From NCBI RefSeq assembly GCF_000337735.1, contig NZ_AOHX01000045.1, positions 41,804-105,803 of the forward strand: a DNA stretch of 64,000 nucleotides, read 5' to 3'. The notes below the pieces were generated by a model. The model was not told the DNA's origin. It was given only the letters and a program-made list of their open reading frames with translations, and did not search any database. The translations under genes and the position numbers were made by a program. Of this stretch, positions 39,055 through 47,227 are shown one piece after another. Within the stretch, counting starts at the first letter, position 1. The number at the start of each line of letters is the position of its first letter. The stretch is from Natronorubrum sulfidifaciens JCM 14089 (GTDB lineage: Archaea; Halobacteriota; Halobacteria; Halobacteriales; Natrialbaceae).

Positions 39055-39060
39055 TGGATC

Positions 39061-39750
39061 TCAGGGATCGATCGCCGTTGGCTGCATCCGATCGGTCAAC
39101 TCTGCGCTGACGAGTGCAGAGTGACACCGTCGAAGTCGTTCCGAGAGCGCCTGATGTGAAACGTCGAGTTCCGCGGCGAGTTCTTTGAGCGTGATCTTTC
39201 GCGGAATATCAAAATAACCGAGTTCGTGTGCCTTACAGATCGTCTCGTACTGTGTCTGTGTCAGTGGTGTCTGTGCGCTCGCAAAATCGTTCGTGCCGGC
39301 GAGTCGCGTGACTTCAACGTCGAAATCGTACTGTTCGAACAGTGCATAACACTCCGACAGCGATGCTCGGTCGTGAAAGAGTAGTTTGACCGCCCACGTG
39401 CCGTTCTCACCGAACGCTGCCAGAATCGCACCGTCGTTTTCGGCGACGATCTGCTGAAACAGTTTGAACCCGCGTCCGAACGCGAGTCGGAACAACCACT
39501 GATCGGGTTCGTCCGCGTCGATCGGGCGCTGTTCACGGTCACCGTCGGTCAAACTCGCTATCACGTCGACTGATGGGTCCGTCTCGAGTGCGTCGTGAAC
39601 GGTATCGATATCCGGTCCGGATGTCCAGACCAATGGCGGAGAATCACCGATCATCCCCCCAATCTGGCACTCGAACGTCGGGACCGTCTCGAAGGTCTGG
39701 GCAGCACCGAGTCGGTCAGCCGGAATCTCGAGTTCGACGACAGTCGTCAT
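39061..39750 (-). CDS. HTH-10 family transcriptional regulator (bacterio-opsin-activator type)
   Basis: 229 residues. An N-terminal sensory-like domain of ~150 residues is followed by the HTH-10 domain: LTQTQYETICKAHELGYFDI then PRKITLKELAAELDVSHQALSERLRRCHSALV, the recognition-helix block of haloarchaeal Bat-like regulators. No receiver or PAS domain. Start at ATG 39750 is supported by ATCTATAG at 39771-39778. Its target is unknown; no obvious co-transcribed gene. Confidence 0.88.
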   Translation of the reverse strand: MTTVVELEIPADRLGAAQTFETVPTFECQIGGMIGDSPPLVWTSGPDIDTVHDALETDPSVDVIASLTDGDREQRPIDADEPDQWLFRLAFGRGFKLFQQIVAENDGAILAAFGENGTWAVKLLFHDRASLSECYALFEQYDFDVEVTRLAGTNDFASAQTPLTQTQYETICKAHELGYFDIPRKITLKELAAELDVSHQALSERLRRCHSALVSAELTDRMQPTAIDP

Positions 39751-39770
39751 CACAAAGACCCACCACAAAG

Positions 39771-39778
39771 ATCTATAG
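39771..39778 (-). promoter_or_regulatory. TATA box of the HTH-10 regulator gene
   Basis: Reverse-strand CTATAGAT lies 21-28 bases upstream of ATG 39750. It is the only AT-rich element in a spacer (39751-40287, 537 bases) that otherwise holds repeat copies 2 and 3 and no convincing gene. Confidence 0.55.
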
Positions 39779-39973
39779 ACGCGTTGGGTTTCCGGTAGCC
39801 TTTCCCGCCTTCCGGTTTCGAATACTATTCCGTTAGCGGGACTCTCTTCAAAAGTAGGCAATCGGAACAAGCGAACAGTCAAGACGCGATGAACGATCCC
39901 ACCGGACAACGGTGGCGACGTACCCACTCCACGACCATGGTTGAGACGAGTTGCGATCCCGGCCACGGGCGAC

Positions 39974-40012
39974 GGGATCGGTGTACGGCGGGCCGTGCCG
40001 ACAGCAGTCCGT
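39974..40012 (+). repeat. GTGCCGACAGCAGTCCGT repeat, copy 2 of 3
   Basis: Core at 39995-40012, preceded by GGGATCGGTGTACGGCGGGCC. Orientation as in copies 1 and 3. Confidence 0.65.
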
Positions 40013-40246
40013 GTACGCGAGGGCCCCGTGACGTGGGCCGTTCGTTCTCAACGACAGACAGTGTCAAAAAGCTATAAAGGCCTCGTAACGAAATATTTAG
40101 CTGACCGGGTTGTGGAACTTGGTCGACAGGGAATACGGAACTGCCGGCGACGCTTTTGACGGACGCGACGAGACAGGACAGTCGCCGTCTCACGCTCGTG
40201 ATCTCCAAACGACGACACAGTCGTGGGTCTTCTCTCAACACAGTAA

Positions 40247-40286
40247 CGGGTCGGTGCGCGGCGAGTCCGTGCCGACAGCAGTCCGT
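40247..40286 (+). repeat. GTGCCGACAGCAGTCCGT repeat, copy 3 of 3
   Basis: Core at 40269-40286, preceded by CGGGTCGGTGCGCGGCGAGTCC (one base longer than in the other copies). It ends one base before the stop codon of the reverse-strand kinase gene, so it lies in that gene's 3-prime untranslated region. Confidence 0.65.
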
Positions 40287-40287
40287 C

Positions 40288-43200
40288 TCAGTGCTCGCCC
40301 TCGAGCGCCGACTCGGGCACTGCCGGGAGCGTCACCGAAAACGTCGATCCCTCGCCGGGTTCGGAGTCAACCCAAATCTCGCCGCCGTGGCGTTCGACGA
40401 TTCGTTGACAGAGCGCAAGCCCGATCCCCGTCCCCGAATGTTCATCACGGCTGTGGAGTCGCTGGAACACCTCGAAAATCCGGTCAGTCTCGGCCGGCTC
40501 GATACCGACCCCGTCGTCCGCGACGTCGATCCGCCAGTACGAACCGCTCCGTTCGGCGGCGACGGCGATCGTCGGCGAGCCGTCGCCACTGTACTCGATC
40601 GCGTTCGAAAAGAGGTTCTGGAAGACCTGCCGGAGTTGATCCTCGTCACCACGAACGGTCGGGAGTTCGCCAACCGTGATCTCGGCGTCCGTCTCCTCGA
40701 TTCGGAGCTGGAGATCATCGAGCACGTCGCCGATGACGCCCTCGAGATCGACCGGTTCGAAGGGGTCTCCCTCCGTCTCGACGCGTGAGTACTGGAGCAG
40801 GCCGTCGATCATCTCGCGCATCCGCTCGGCGCCGTCGACGGCGTACTCGATGAACTCCCGGCCGTCCGCATCGAGGTCGTCAGCATAGCGCTTCTCGATC
40901 AACTGGAGATAGCTCGAGACCATTCGCAACGGCTCCTGCAGGTCGTGAGAGGCCGCGTAGGCGAACTGTTCTAACCGCTCGTTCGACGCCTCGAGTTGGC
41001 GCTGATACGCCTTGCGGTCGGTGATATCCGCAAAGGTGATGACCGCGCCAGTGATCTCACCGTCGTCTACCAACGGCGTCGCGCTAACCGACACCCAAAT
41101 CCGCTGGCCGTCGGGCCGGCGAATCCCCAACTCGAGGTTGTGGATCGTCTCGCCGTCGCGAAAGAGACGATCGATCAGGACCTCGGCCGTCGAGACGGAC
41201 GCTCTGTCCGGACGAATCGGGTCCAGCCGGTCGAGATCACGTATCAGGTCGCTCAACTCATGCTCGTCGTAGCCAAGAATCGCCTCGGCACGGGAGTTGA
41301 CGCGCTCGAGACGCCCCGTTTCGTTGAGCGTGACGATTCCGACCGGGCTGGTGTCGATGATTCGCTCGACGAGGTTTCGCTCCCCTCGAAGCGCGCGTTC
41401 GCGGCGCTTGCGCTCGGAGATGTCTCGGAAGTAGACCGACAGCCCCGTCTCGGACGGATAGGCGTGAATTTCGAGCCACGCCTCGGGCGGCTCGGAGTAG
41501 AGTTCGAACGACGTCGGCTCTTGGACCGCCATTGCCCGCTCGTACTCAGTCCTGAGTGTCGACTCTGCACCCCACTCGAACACCTCCCAGATGCTCCGGC
41601 CGAGCAGTTCATCACCCTCGAAATCGATCAACTCCCGCGCACGATCGTTGGCGTACGTCACGGTCCAGTCGTCGTCGAGCGCGTAGAACGCATCGGTGAT
41701 GCGACTGAGAATCGATTCGAGTTCGCTCTCGAGTTCCCGCTCGCGTTCTTTGAGATCTGTGATGTCTTCGGCGGTTGCGACGACGCGATCGACCGTCCCA
41801 TCGTCGTCCAATAACGGGACGGCGTTGACGACGATCCACTGACGCTCGTCGGCCCTCGATGCCGGTTCGATCCGAAGAACACGATCGAACACCGGCTCAC
41901 CCGTCCGTAACGCCGCTGTGTACGGATGGGTCGCGTGAGTCACCGACTCGCCGGCGTCGTCGAACAACCGCTCGCTGGCAAACGGGCTCGTCTCGAGGTC
42001 GTCCGTGCTGGCCCCGAACAGCTCCCGATATCGGTCGTTAACGCGGGTAACCGTCTCGTCCGTATCGAAGACGATCATCCCGACCGGGCTCGCCTCGAGG
42101 ATGCGGTCGATCAGATTGCGTTCGCGCTGGAGTTGCTGTTCGCGCTCGCGTCGATCGGTCATATCGCGAGTTACCTTCAGGAATCCACGATGCGTCCCGT
42201 CGGCGTCCATCACGGCCGTAAGCGTCACGTTCGCCCAGAATCTCGAGCCGTCGTTTCTGACTCGCCAGCCTTCGTCTTCGACCGATCCGGTGGCTGTCGC
42301 GCGCTCGAGGATCGTTTCGGGGACGTCTGCCGCACGGTCGTCGGCAGTGTAAAACGTCGAAATGTGCTTGCCAAGGATTTCCTCGCGCTCGTAGCCTTTG
42401 ATCTGTCTTGCCCCCTCGTTCCAGCTGACGATCCGCCCCGTCGGATCGAGCTGAAAGATCGCATACTCCTCGACGGCGTCGACGAGCGAATGAAACTGCG
42501 TCTCGCTTTCCTCGAGTGCGCCTTCCGAGCGTTTCCGGTCGGTGATGTCGTAGTAGAGTTCGACTCGGCCACCGGCGAACTGTCCCGACCGAATCGGTTT
42601 GCTCCGGTGTTCGAGCCAGCGCTCCTCGCGGCCCGTCGCCTCGTCAGCAGTCACTCGACACTCGAAGCGCTCGGCGTACGTGTTGTCCTCGTACGTCGCC
42701 AAAACTGCGTCGGCAAACGAGTCTGGATCGGCGAATCGGTCCGCGAGCCCGGTTTCGATCAGGGTCCGTTTGTCCCGCCCGAGAACGGCCTCGCGCTCGA
42801 GGCCGAGATACGTCTGGATCGACTCGTCGACCCATCTGATGTCGAACTCCGCATCGAGAACGAACACCCCAACGTCCGCCTCGTCGAGGACGTTCGCGAT
42901 CGACTCGGTCGAGATCGCCGCCGACTCGAGGGGAGCTCGGCGTTTTCGAACGGTGCCGAGCGCTCCAGTCCACTCCTCATCAGCGATGGCCGCGGTGAGC
43001 CGAAGCGTACACGGCACCTGTGTGCCGTCTGCAGCCCGGATCGTCACCTCGAGCGAGCATGGCTCGTCGTCGCCCTCGAGTTGCGCTGTGAGTGCGCATT
43101 CGATCCGATCGGCAGCAGCATCGTCGACGAGCGACGCGATGGGCTCGCCGACGAGTTCCTCGCGGGCGTAGCCCATCGTCTCGGCAGTGGTCTCATCGAC

Positions 43201-43341
43201 CGCAACGAAGGTTCCCTCGCCATCGAGCTGATAGACGCCGTCGTCGACCATCCCGACGAGCGTCCGATAGCGCTCGAGTGCCACGTCATCGTCGATATCC
43301 CCCCAGAACGCGTGATCCGTGGCGTCCACTCGGTCGCTCAT
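40288..43341 (-). CDS. Large soluble sensor histidine kinase with six PAS domains
   Basis: 1017 residues without transmembrane helices. Six PAS units are visible from their starts: LVGMVDDGVYQLDGEG, NVLDEADVGVFVLDAEF, LVDAVEEYAIFQLDPTG, ILEASPVGMIVFDTDE, ILSRITDAFYALDDDW and IIDTSPVGIVTLNETG, several closed by a PAC (ITDRKRSEGALEE). The kinase module has a HisKA H-box (FAYAASHDLQEPLRMVSSYL), N-box (NLFSNAIEYSG), G1 (DDGVGIEPA) and G2 (GTGIGLALCQRIVERHGG). Such multi-PAS kinases sense redox or light indirectly. No receiver domain and no adjacent response regulator. ATG 43341 selected at the first PAS. Confidence 0.92.
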   Translation of the reverse strand: MSDRVDATDHAFWGDIDDDVALERYRTLVGMVDDGVYQLDGEGTFVAVDETTAETMGYAREELVGEPIASLVDDAAADRIECALTAQLEGDDEPCSLEVTIRAADGTQVPCTLRLTAAIADEEWTGALGTVRKRRAPLESAAISTESIANVLDEADVGVFVLDAEFDIRWVDESIQTYLGLEREAVLGRDKRTLIETGLADRFADPDSFADAVLATYEDNTYAERFECRVTADEATGREERWLEHRSKPIRSGQFAGGRVELYYDITDRKRSEGALEESETQFHSLVDAVEEYAIFQLDPTGRIVSWNEGARQIKGYEREEILGKHISTFYTADDRAADVPETILERATATGSVEDEGWRVRNDGSRFWANVTLTAVMDADGTHRGFLKVTRDMTDRREREQQLQRERNLIDRILEASPVGMIVFDTDETVTRVNDRYRELFGASTDDLETSPFASERLFDDAGESVTHATHPYTAALRTGEPVFDRVLRIEPASRADERQWIVVNAVPLLDDDGTVDRVVATAEDITDLKERERELESELESILSRITDAFYALDDDWTVTYANDRARELIDFEGDELLGRSIWEVFEWGAESTLRTEYERAMAVQEPTSFELYSEPPEAWLEIHAYPSETGLSVYFRDISERKRRERALRGERNLVERIIDTSPVGIVTLNETGRLERVNSRAEAILGYDEHELSDLIRDLDRLDPIRPDRASVSTAEVLIDRLFRDGETIHNLELGIRRPDGQRIWVSVSATPLVDDGEITGAVITFADITDRKAYQRQLEASNERLEQFAYAASHDLQEPLRMVSSYLQLIEKRYADDLDADGREFIEYAVDGAERMREMIDGLLQYSRVETEGDPFEPVDLEGVIGDVLDDLQLRIEETDAEITVGELPTVRGDEDQLRQVFQNLFSNAIEYSGDGSPTIAVAAERSGSYWRIDVADDGVGIEPAETDRIFEVFQRLHSRDEHSGTGIGLALCQRIVERHGGEIWVDSEPGEGSTFSVTLPAVPESALEGEH

Positions 43342-43456
43342 GTGTACTCCGCTCTCCCTTGAATCGGATAAACCCCGTGCCGGGACGGAACAGCCACCGT
43401 GCGAGCGATGCGGGAAAGCCGGCGACGGCCCGAACGCCGGCTCGTCGTGACAGCCG

Positions 43457-43756
43457 TCAGATCGATCGTTGGTAGCCACACGCCGGACAATGCATCATCC
43501 CGTCGGTGATCAGGAGACAACTTCGCTCACAGCGGTCACACGGCCCCCCGATCGAGAGATCCGACTGTCGGGCAACGGCATGGACCGTCCGCTCGAGTAA
43601 CTGCAACTGGGACTCCGTCCGGTCCAGCCGATCCGTTACATCCCGCAACTGGGACTCCGTCCGCTCGAGTCGCGTCGTCGTCTCCTCGAGACGCGTTCGG
43701 ACTGCAGACCGACTCCGTTCACGATCGTCAATCCGAGTGGGGATTCGAGGCGTCAT
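43457..43756 (-). CDS. Coiled-coil protein with C-terminal zinc finger
   Basis: 99 residues. Residues ~15-65 form a coiled coil built from two near-identical blocks (RLERTESQLRDVTD and RLDRTESQLQLLERTV), visible as a direct repeat in the DNA (43606-43632 and 43645-43671). The C-terminus CDRCERSCLLITDGMMHCPACG is a four-cysteine zinc ribbon. Possibly a dimeric nucleic-acid or protein adaptor. Lies just upstream of the six-PAS kinase on the same strand (115 bases). Confidence 0.7.
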   Translation of the reverse strand: MTPRIPTRIDDRERSRSAVRTRLEETTTRLERTESQLRDVTDRLDRTESQLQLLERTVHAVARQSDLSIGGPCDRCERSCLLITDGMMHCPACGYQRSI

Positions 43757-43899
43757 CGCAACGGGTACGCGACCAGTGGGTATATAGCTCGCCCTTGAGC
43801 GCTCATTTCATCGTTGTGAGGTGCCAGCGATCGGCCTCGAGAAGCTCTGAGACACCGGGTTTTGTCGCTCGGACTCCACACGCGTCGGACGCCAGCGTC

Positions 43900-44286
43900 T
43901 CAGACACTCGTCGCCGACTGTGTCAGCTGCCAGCTGCCGTAGACGCTGCCCACCGCCAAGAGGACGACCAGCACCCCCGAGACGACGTTACTCCAGAGCA
44001 GTCGCTCGATCGCCACCCCGAAGACGAACGGCGCGACGACGGTCCACAGCCCGAAAAGGACCACGAGCGCCGGCGCGGCGATCGCCGGCAGTCGCCCGCC
44101 GTCGGGCCACCCCGCCGTGTACGCGGCGAAAAACGCGATCAATCCCCCCACGATGACGTTGTTTATGATGATGAGCCCAGTCCCCGTCAGGACGATACCC
44201 GACCAGAGAACCCACGCCCCCAGTCCAGCGGCGAACGCAGCCGTTCGCACCGGGATCGGTGACGGTGTGTCTGCAGTCTCGCTCAT
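43900..44286 (-). CDS. SPW-repeat membrane protein
   Basis: 128 residues, four hydrophobic helices. WVLWSGIVLTGTGLIIINNVIVGGLIAFFAAY and LWTVVAPFVFGVAIERLLWSNVVSGVLVVLLA are the two SPW-type repeats of this small family of archaeal and bacterial membrane proteins. Function unknown. Complete. Confidence 0.8.
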   Translation of the reverse strand: MSETADTPSPIPVRTAAFAAGLGAWVLWSGIVLTGTGLIIINNVIVGGLIAFFAAYTAGWPDGGRLPAIAAPALVVLFGLWTVVAPFVFGVAIERLLWSNVVSGVLVVLLAVGSVYGSWQLTQSATSV

Positions 44287-44505
44287 ATCGTTGGTACGGC
44301 TACGACCAGCCTAAAACGGCTGCCAGCATTGTGCTCGCCGGGTGACGACTCGAGTCCAGTTCGAACGAGTCGGTTCGGCCACCACTGTCGTCCGGGGGGC
44401 AGCCATCAGCCAGCGTGAGAGTCTCGTTCCAGAGATATTCTCTACACCATGCGTGGTGAAATTTAGACCGGAAGGGATATGTATCGGCTCCGCTGACACG
44501 TGTGC

Positions 44506-44625
44506 ATGGTTCAGTATTCGGACGACCGCTGTTCCGACTGCGGCAGCAGACAGAAGATCCGAGCGGACCGCTCCGTATGGTGCCCGAACTGTGCGCTGTT
44601 CCGACCCAACGGAGCGAAGTCGTAA
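44506..44625 (+). CDS. Small zinc-ribbon protein
   Basis: 39 residues: MVQYSDDRCSDCGSRQKIRA, then RSVWCPNCALFRPNGAKS. Two CxxC pairs (CSDC and CPNC) spaced by 16 residues form a minimal zinc ribbon. Small proteins of this size with two CxxC pairs are common and often functional in haloarchaea. The gene stands alone at the start of the accessory region. It overlaps no other convincing gene, and its stop abuts a DUF7692 relic. Confidence 0.55.
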   Translation: MVQYSDDRCSDCGSRQKIRADRSVWCPNCALFRPNGAKS

Positions 44626-44714
44626 TCGGCGGCGAACGACCGCGGCTGTTGTCGCCACCGACGACGCTCGATCACGGCCCGTCGATACGCATCGTCGCCG
44701 TCGGCTCTGATTCG
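44626..44714 (-). pseudogene. N-terminal relic of a DUF7692-like gene
   Basis: Reverse-strand frame reads RIRADGDDAYRRAVIERRRW, aligning with RIRTDGDYAYRRDAIERAAD of the intact gene at 62188-62442. The ATG is lost and homology fades after ~25 codons. The upstream spacer (to ~44890) also resembles the one upstream of the intact gene. Confidence 0.6.
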
Positions 44715-44968
44715 GAGAGTCGTCCCTTCACGCTCGGTTTTTCGGCCCACAACGGCGATGACCTGTCGACTTGTCGGGGTGGCTCTCGGCTCGGGGTGGT
44801 GATCGGCTCGGGATCTGCACACACGGTGGTTTCGATCTCGTGTGCACGTTCGGGACACGGATTCTGTCGGCGTGTAACCTCGAGAGCTGGCATGGTTAGG
44901 CGAGGTGGAAGGAATTGGAGAGTATCTAATCCAAAAGATATTATGTAGACACAATCACCTTTGACAGT

Positions 44969-45544
44969 ATGTGTAGAAAGTATGATGATGTGAGCTTTGA
45001 TGATGTCGATTTTGCTCACCTTCAACTCTTACAGTGTAAGAAACGGATCGCAACAGTAAAACGGGATCTGTACATCGGTGAGGATATAAGTAACCCTCAT
45101 AACATTTCACCAGAGGATCTATCTGAATCAGGTGCAACATTAGCACCAAATATTACAATATCTGATTGTCAGATATGTGTTGAATTGGCCGCTAAGGCTA
45201 TTTTTAAAACGGTAGGTGTAAACCCTGTTGAGAGACACGAGATTAGTTTCAACCACGAACGTGTCACCGATCTACTAAATCGATTGCCCTCTGATTCCGA
45301 CCTCTCCAAACGTGTCCCAAGGGTTATTTTCCTCACGCAGTTTTGGGAAAGGTTTTACACCTTATCCAAGTATGGGGTTCCAGAAAGAAACATTTCATCT
45401 TTTGAATTACTTAATGAGTCCGATGCTCTGCGTGCAGTCCAAGATGCAGATTATTGTATTGATACTGCGGAAGAATTGATAGATCTTGTGATCAGCGAAA
45501 AAGAAATTGATAGGGCTGATCTTAGCTTTCCGGGACTAATATAA
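44969..45544 (+). CDS. HEPN-domain-like protein
   Basis: 191 residues, visibly AT-richer than its neighbours. FAHLQLLQCKKRIATVKRDL and the helix ISDCQICVELAAKAIFKTVGV followed by RHEISF have the pattern of HEPN-superfamily helical proteins (the Vxxx-AAKA-F-x-x-x-G helix then an H/S motif), some of which are RNases of toxin-antitoxin or defence systems. The R-x4-6-H catalytic motif is not convincingly placed, so RNase activity is not claimed. No nucleotidyltransferase partner lies next to it. A GATATTA box at 44936-44942 precedes ATG 44969. Confidence 0.6.
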   Translation: MCRKYDDVSFDDVDFAHLQLLQCKKRIATVKRDLYIGEDISNPHNISPEDLSESGATLAPNITISDCQICVELAAKAIFKTVGVNPVERHEISFNHERVTDLLNRLPSDSDLSKRVPRVIFLTQFWERFYTLSKYGVPERNISSFELLNESDALRAVQDADYCIDTAEELIDLVISEKEIDRADLSFPGLI

Positions 45545-45654
45545 CGCAGCATCTGAAGAACTGGCCCGGAAACCAGATATACCTCTGTTTCAGGTGCTTC
45601 AACTGGAGTTTTGCTGTGTGAAGGTGGGGGTGGGGCGCTGTAATTTTTTGCCCC

Positions 45655-45684
45655 TGTTCCCTTGGCAACACCCGCCAAGGAACA
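45655..45684 (+). repeat. Strong inverted repeat
   Basis: TGTTCCCTTGGC and GCCAAGGAACA flank a 7-base loop; the arms match with one bulged C. It follows a run of six T (45644-45649) and precedes the 45709 ORF. Could be a terminator for the HEPN-like gene or the end of a vanished mobile element. Confidence 0.5.
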
Positions 45685-45708
45685 GACTGTACCCCCAGTT
45701 GAACAAGA

Positions 45709-45966
45709 ATGACGAGTGTACAACCAGCACTGCTGAAAGACGTCTCGAGCGAACGGATCGCAGTGTCGCCTTCCGTGCCAGCCCATGTGGCTACCCGCAC
45801 CGCCAACAGGGTCGTTGCCCGACTTGCGCCACTTCTCGAGCGACTCGCTGGGCGGTTTCAGCCCCGTTTTCAGCAGTGGGTGAGTCCACATCTGCGATCG
45901 ACTCGAGACACGGACTCGTCGCTCACGACGATGGTTGCGGTGAGGAAATGGGTTGGAGGGATTTGA
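45709..45966 (+). CDS. Possible small hypothetical protein
   Basis: 85 residues from ATG 45709: a helical middle (TRTANRVVARLAPLLERLAG RF) with a hydrophilic C-terminus. The last 4 codons run into the large palindrome, suggesting the original 3-prime end was replaced. Unknown; kept because the codon pattern is gene-like and it overlaps nothing. Confidence 0.3.
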   Translation: MTSVQPALLKDVSSERIAVSPSVPAHVATRTANRVVARLAPLLERLAGRFQPRFQQWVSPHLRSTRDTDSSLTTMVAVRKWVGGI

Positions 45967-46027
45967 ACAACGCCCGAGGGTCTGCTCACTTCGTTCGCAG
46001 ACCCTCGGTCTCGTTCAAATCCTCCGA
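45954..46027 (+). repeat. tRNA-3-prime-end-like palindrome, candidate attachment region
   Basis: Arms of about 30 bases (GGAGGGATTTGAAC...CCGAGGGTCTGC and its imperfect complement GCAGACCCTCGG...GTTCAAATCCTCC) flank an 11-base loop TCACTTCGTTC. GTTCAAATCC is the T-loop/T-stem sequence of archaeal tRNAs and is a usual att core of haloarchaeal integrases. The integrase stop codon is 119 bases away. The loop belongs to the same GTGAGCGAA-type family as the hairpins after dnaK. Confidence 0.5.
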
Positions 46028-46145
46028 CGTACATATCTGCTGCTCACGGATTTGTTCGCAGCAGAGGTATGGGGTCGGAGGGCATTCCCCTAGTCCTTTC
46101 TGGGAGTGACAGACAGCCTGTGCTGTCAAATTACGCCCGAAACTA

Positions 46146-47171
46146 TCACGCATCAAAACCACCTATGTCAAGTTTCAGAGTTTCTTCGGCGCGAAGTTCT
46201 TCGAACTCCTCCCACTCGCTTGCGCGGTAGTAGTGGCGACGGATCGTCTCCGGCGTCGCGTTCACCCGGCCCGCCACAGTCTCGATCGCGATTCCCTGCA
46301 GCAGCTGCCACGTGATCGAACCGGTTCGGATTGCGTGTGGGCTCCGAGATGACGGACACTTGCTCGCGTGGTTTCGGCGGGTGTAGTTGCAGGTCTCCCG
46401 GCGATTGCCGTGAGGACACTTCTTGACGTGACACGGGTAGGTGCTCATGTAGGACCACGCCCGAAACGTCGTATCAGAAGGCCGTCCCTGCCGACCACAG
46501 AACAACGGCTCGCGGCCTTGCTCATCTCGCTTGTCGAACCGTTCGCGGGCGATATACGTCCGTAGCGCCTTCACCACAGGCTTCGAAATCCCAACGAAGC
46601 GCTCACCGTCTTCTTTGTTCTTCAACAGCGTCGGTGGGCGGTGACGGAACTCGAGCGTCTGCCGATCTGGATCGAAGTCGCGAAGGTCCAACGCTCGGAT
46701 TCCACTCATTCGCGCGCCCACGTGCCACGCGACCTCGAGGAACGCATGTCTCGGCGTTCCAAACAGCGTATCCGAATTCCGGAAGAACGAGAGCAACGAA
46801 CTCGCGTCTTCGGGCTCGAGCATCACGTCACTCGATTCTTCCGCTTTCGTGAGCGTGGGGATGTTCACTTTGTCCGGGAGATCGTCGTCAACAACGTCGA
46901 TCGAGGCGCAGTAGTCGAGCAGTTGCTTCAGCGACATCAGGTGTCCCTTCAGCGTCGCAGGTGCGAGACCGTCGGCTTCTCGAGCTGCTCGATACTCATC
47001 GATATCCCATCCTGTGAGTTCCGACATCGAATCGATTCGCTCGTCTTCGGCCCATCGAACGAACTGCGTAAGCCGATTCTCGTAGCTCCGAACCGTCTTC
47101 GCGGTGTTCTCCTGCTTTCGTCGAGAGAGGAATCGATCGCGAGCCTCGCGTGGAGAGAGATCGCGACTCAC
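46146..47171 (-). CDS. Tyrosine recombinase/integrase
   Basis: 341 residues from a GTG. SAM-like N-terminal domain (KTVRSYENRLTQFVRWAEDE; LTGWDIDEYRAAREADGLAP), then the catalytic domain with first Arg in GARMSGIRALDLRDF, HxxR in SPHAIRTGSITW and the nucleophile Tyr in RRHYYRASEWEE. A cysteine-rich insertion (CHVKKCPHGNRRETC) looks like a zinc site, as in several haloarchaeal virus integrases. It catalyses site-specific integration and excision. The start overlaps the stop of a 19-codon ORF, itself overlapping the PadR gene, so the three are coupled. Confidence 0.9.
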   Translation of the reverse strand: MSRDLSPREARDRFLSRRKQENTAKTVRSYENRLTQFVRWAEDERIDSMSELTGWDIDEYRAAREADGLAPATLKGHLMSLKQLLDYCASIDVVDDDLPDKVNIPTLTKAEESSDVMLEPEDASSLLSFFRNSDTLFGTPRHAFLEVAWHVGARMSGIRALDLRDFDPDRQTLEFRHRPPTLLKNKEDGERFVGISKPVVKALRTYIARERFDKRDEQGREPLFCGRQGRPSDTTFRAWSYMSTYPCHVKKCPHGNRRETCNYTRRNHASKCPSSRSPHAIRTGSITWQLLQGIAIETVAGRVNATPETIRRHYYRASEWEEFEELRAEETLKLDIGGFDA

Positions 47172-47227
47172 GACAGATCACCATCGCGCTCCTGATCTCG
47201 GTGAACCCCATCGAGAAGGTCGTTCAT
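47168..47227 (-). CDS. 19-residue ORF between PadR and integrase genes
   Basis: MNDLLDGVHRDQERDGDLS. Its ATG overlaps the PadR stop (ATGA) and its TGA overlaps the integrase GTG, with no free base between the three frames. It may be a coupling peptide setting integrase dosage, or a tiny accessory factor. Too short for homology; kept for its exact fit. Confidence 0.4.
   Translation of the reverse strand: MNDLLDGVHRDQERDGDLS

Larger units (their letters stand above)
38452..39060. other. Gene-free spacer with repeat and hairpin
   Basis: 609 bases without a convincing gene. The first half is AT-rich (38690-38810). Copy 1 of a ~39-bp repeat lies at 38889-38927, and an IS200/IS605-like hairpin end lies at 39035-39054. 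I see no tRNA or conserved RNA. Confidence 0.5.
45545..46145. other. Gene-poor spacer with strong hairpins at the provirus edge
   Basis: 601 bases. Contains a 12-bp hairpin (45655-45684), a possible 85-residue ORF (45709-45966), a long tRNA-3-prime-end-like palindrome (45954-46027) and a second hairpin (46036-46065). No complete tRNA gene can be folded here because the T-arm stems do not pair. Confidence 0.5.

Noticed and set aside
40110..40679. 189-codon forward frame in the 39751-40287 spacer
   Set aside because: Extends into the kinase gene as antisense, Arg/Ser-rich, no start signals; spacer repeats explain its opening.
41926..43362. 478-codon forward frame inside the six-PAS kinase
   Set aside because: Composition is that of an antisense frame; the kinase on the other strand has all domain motifs.
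45954..46027. Complete tRNA gene at the GTTCAAATCC motif
   Set aside because: The T-stem cannot pair (CGTTG against CCCTC) and no anticodon or D-arm can be placed on either strand.
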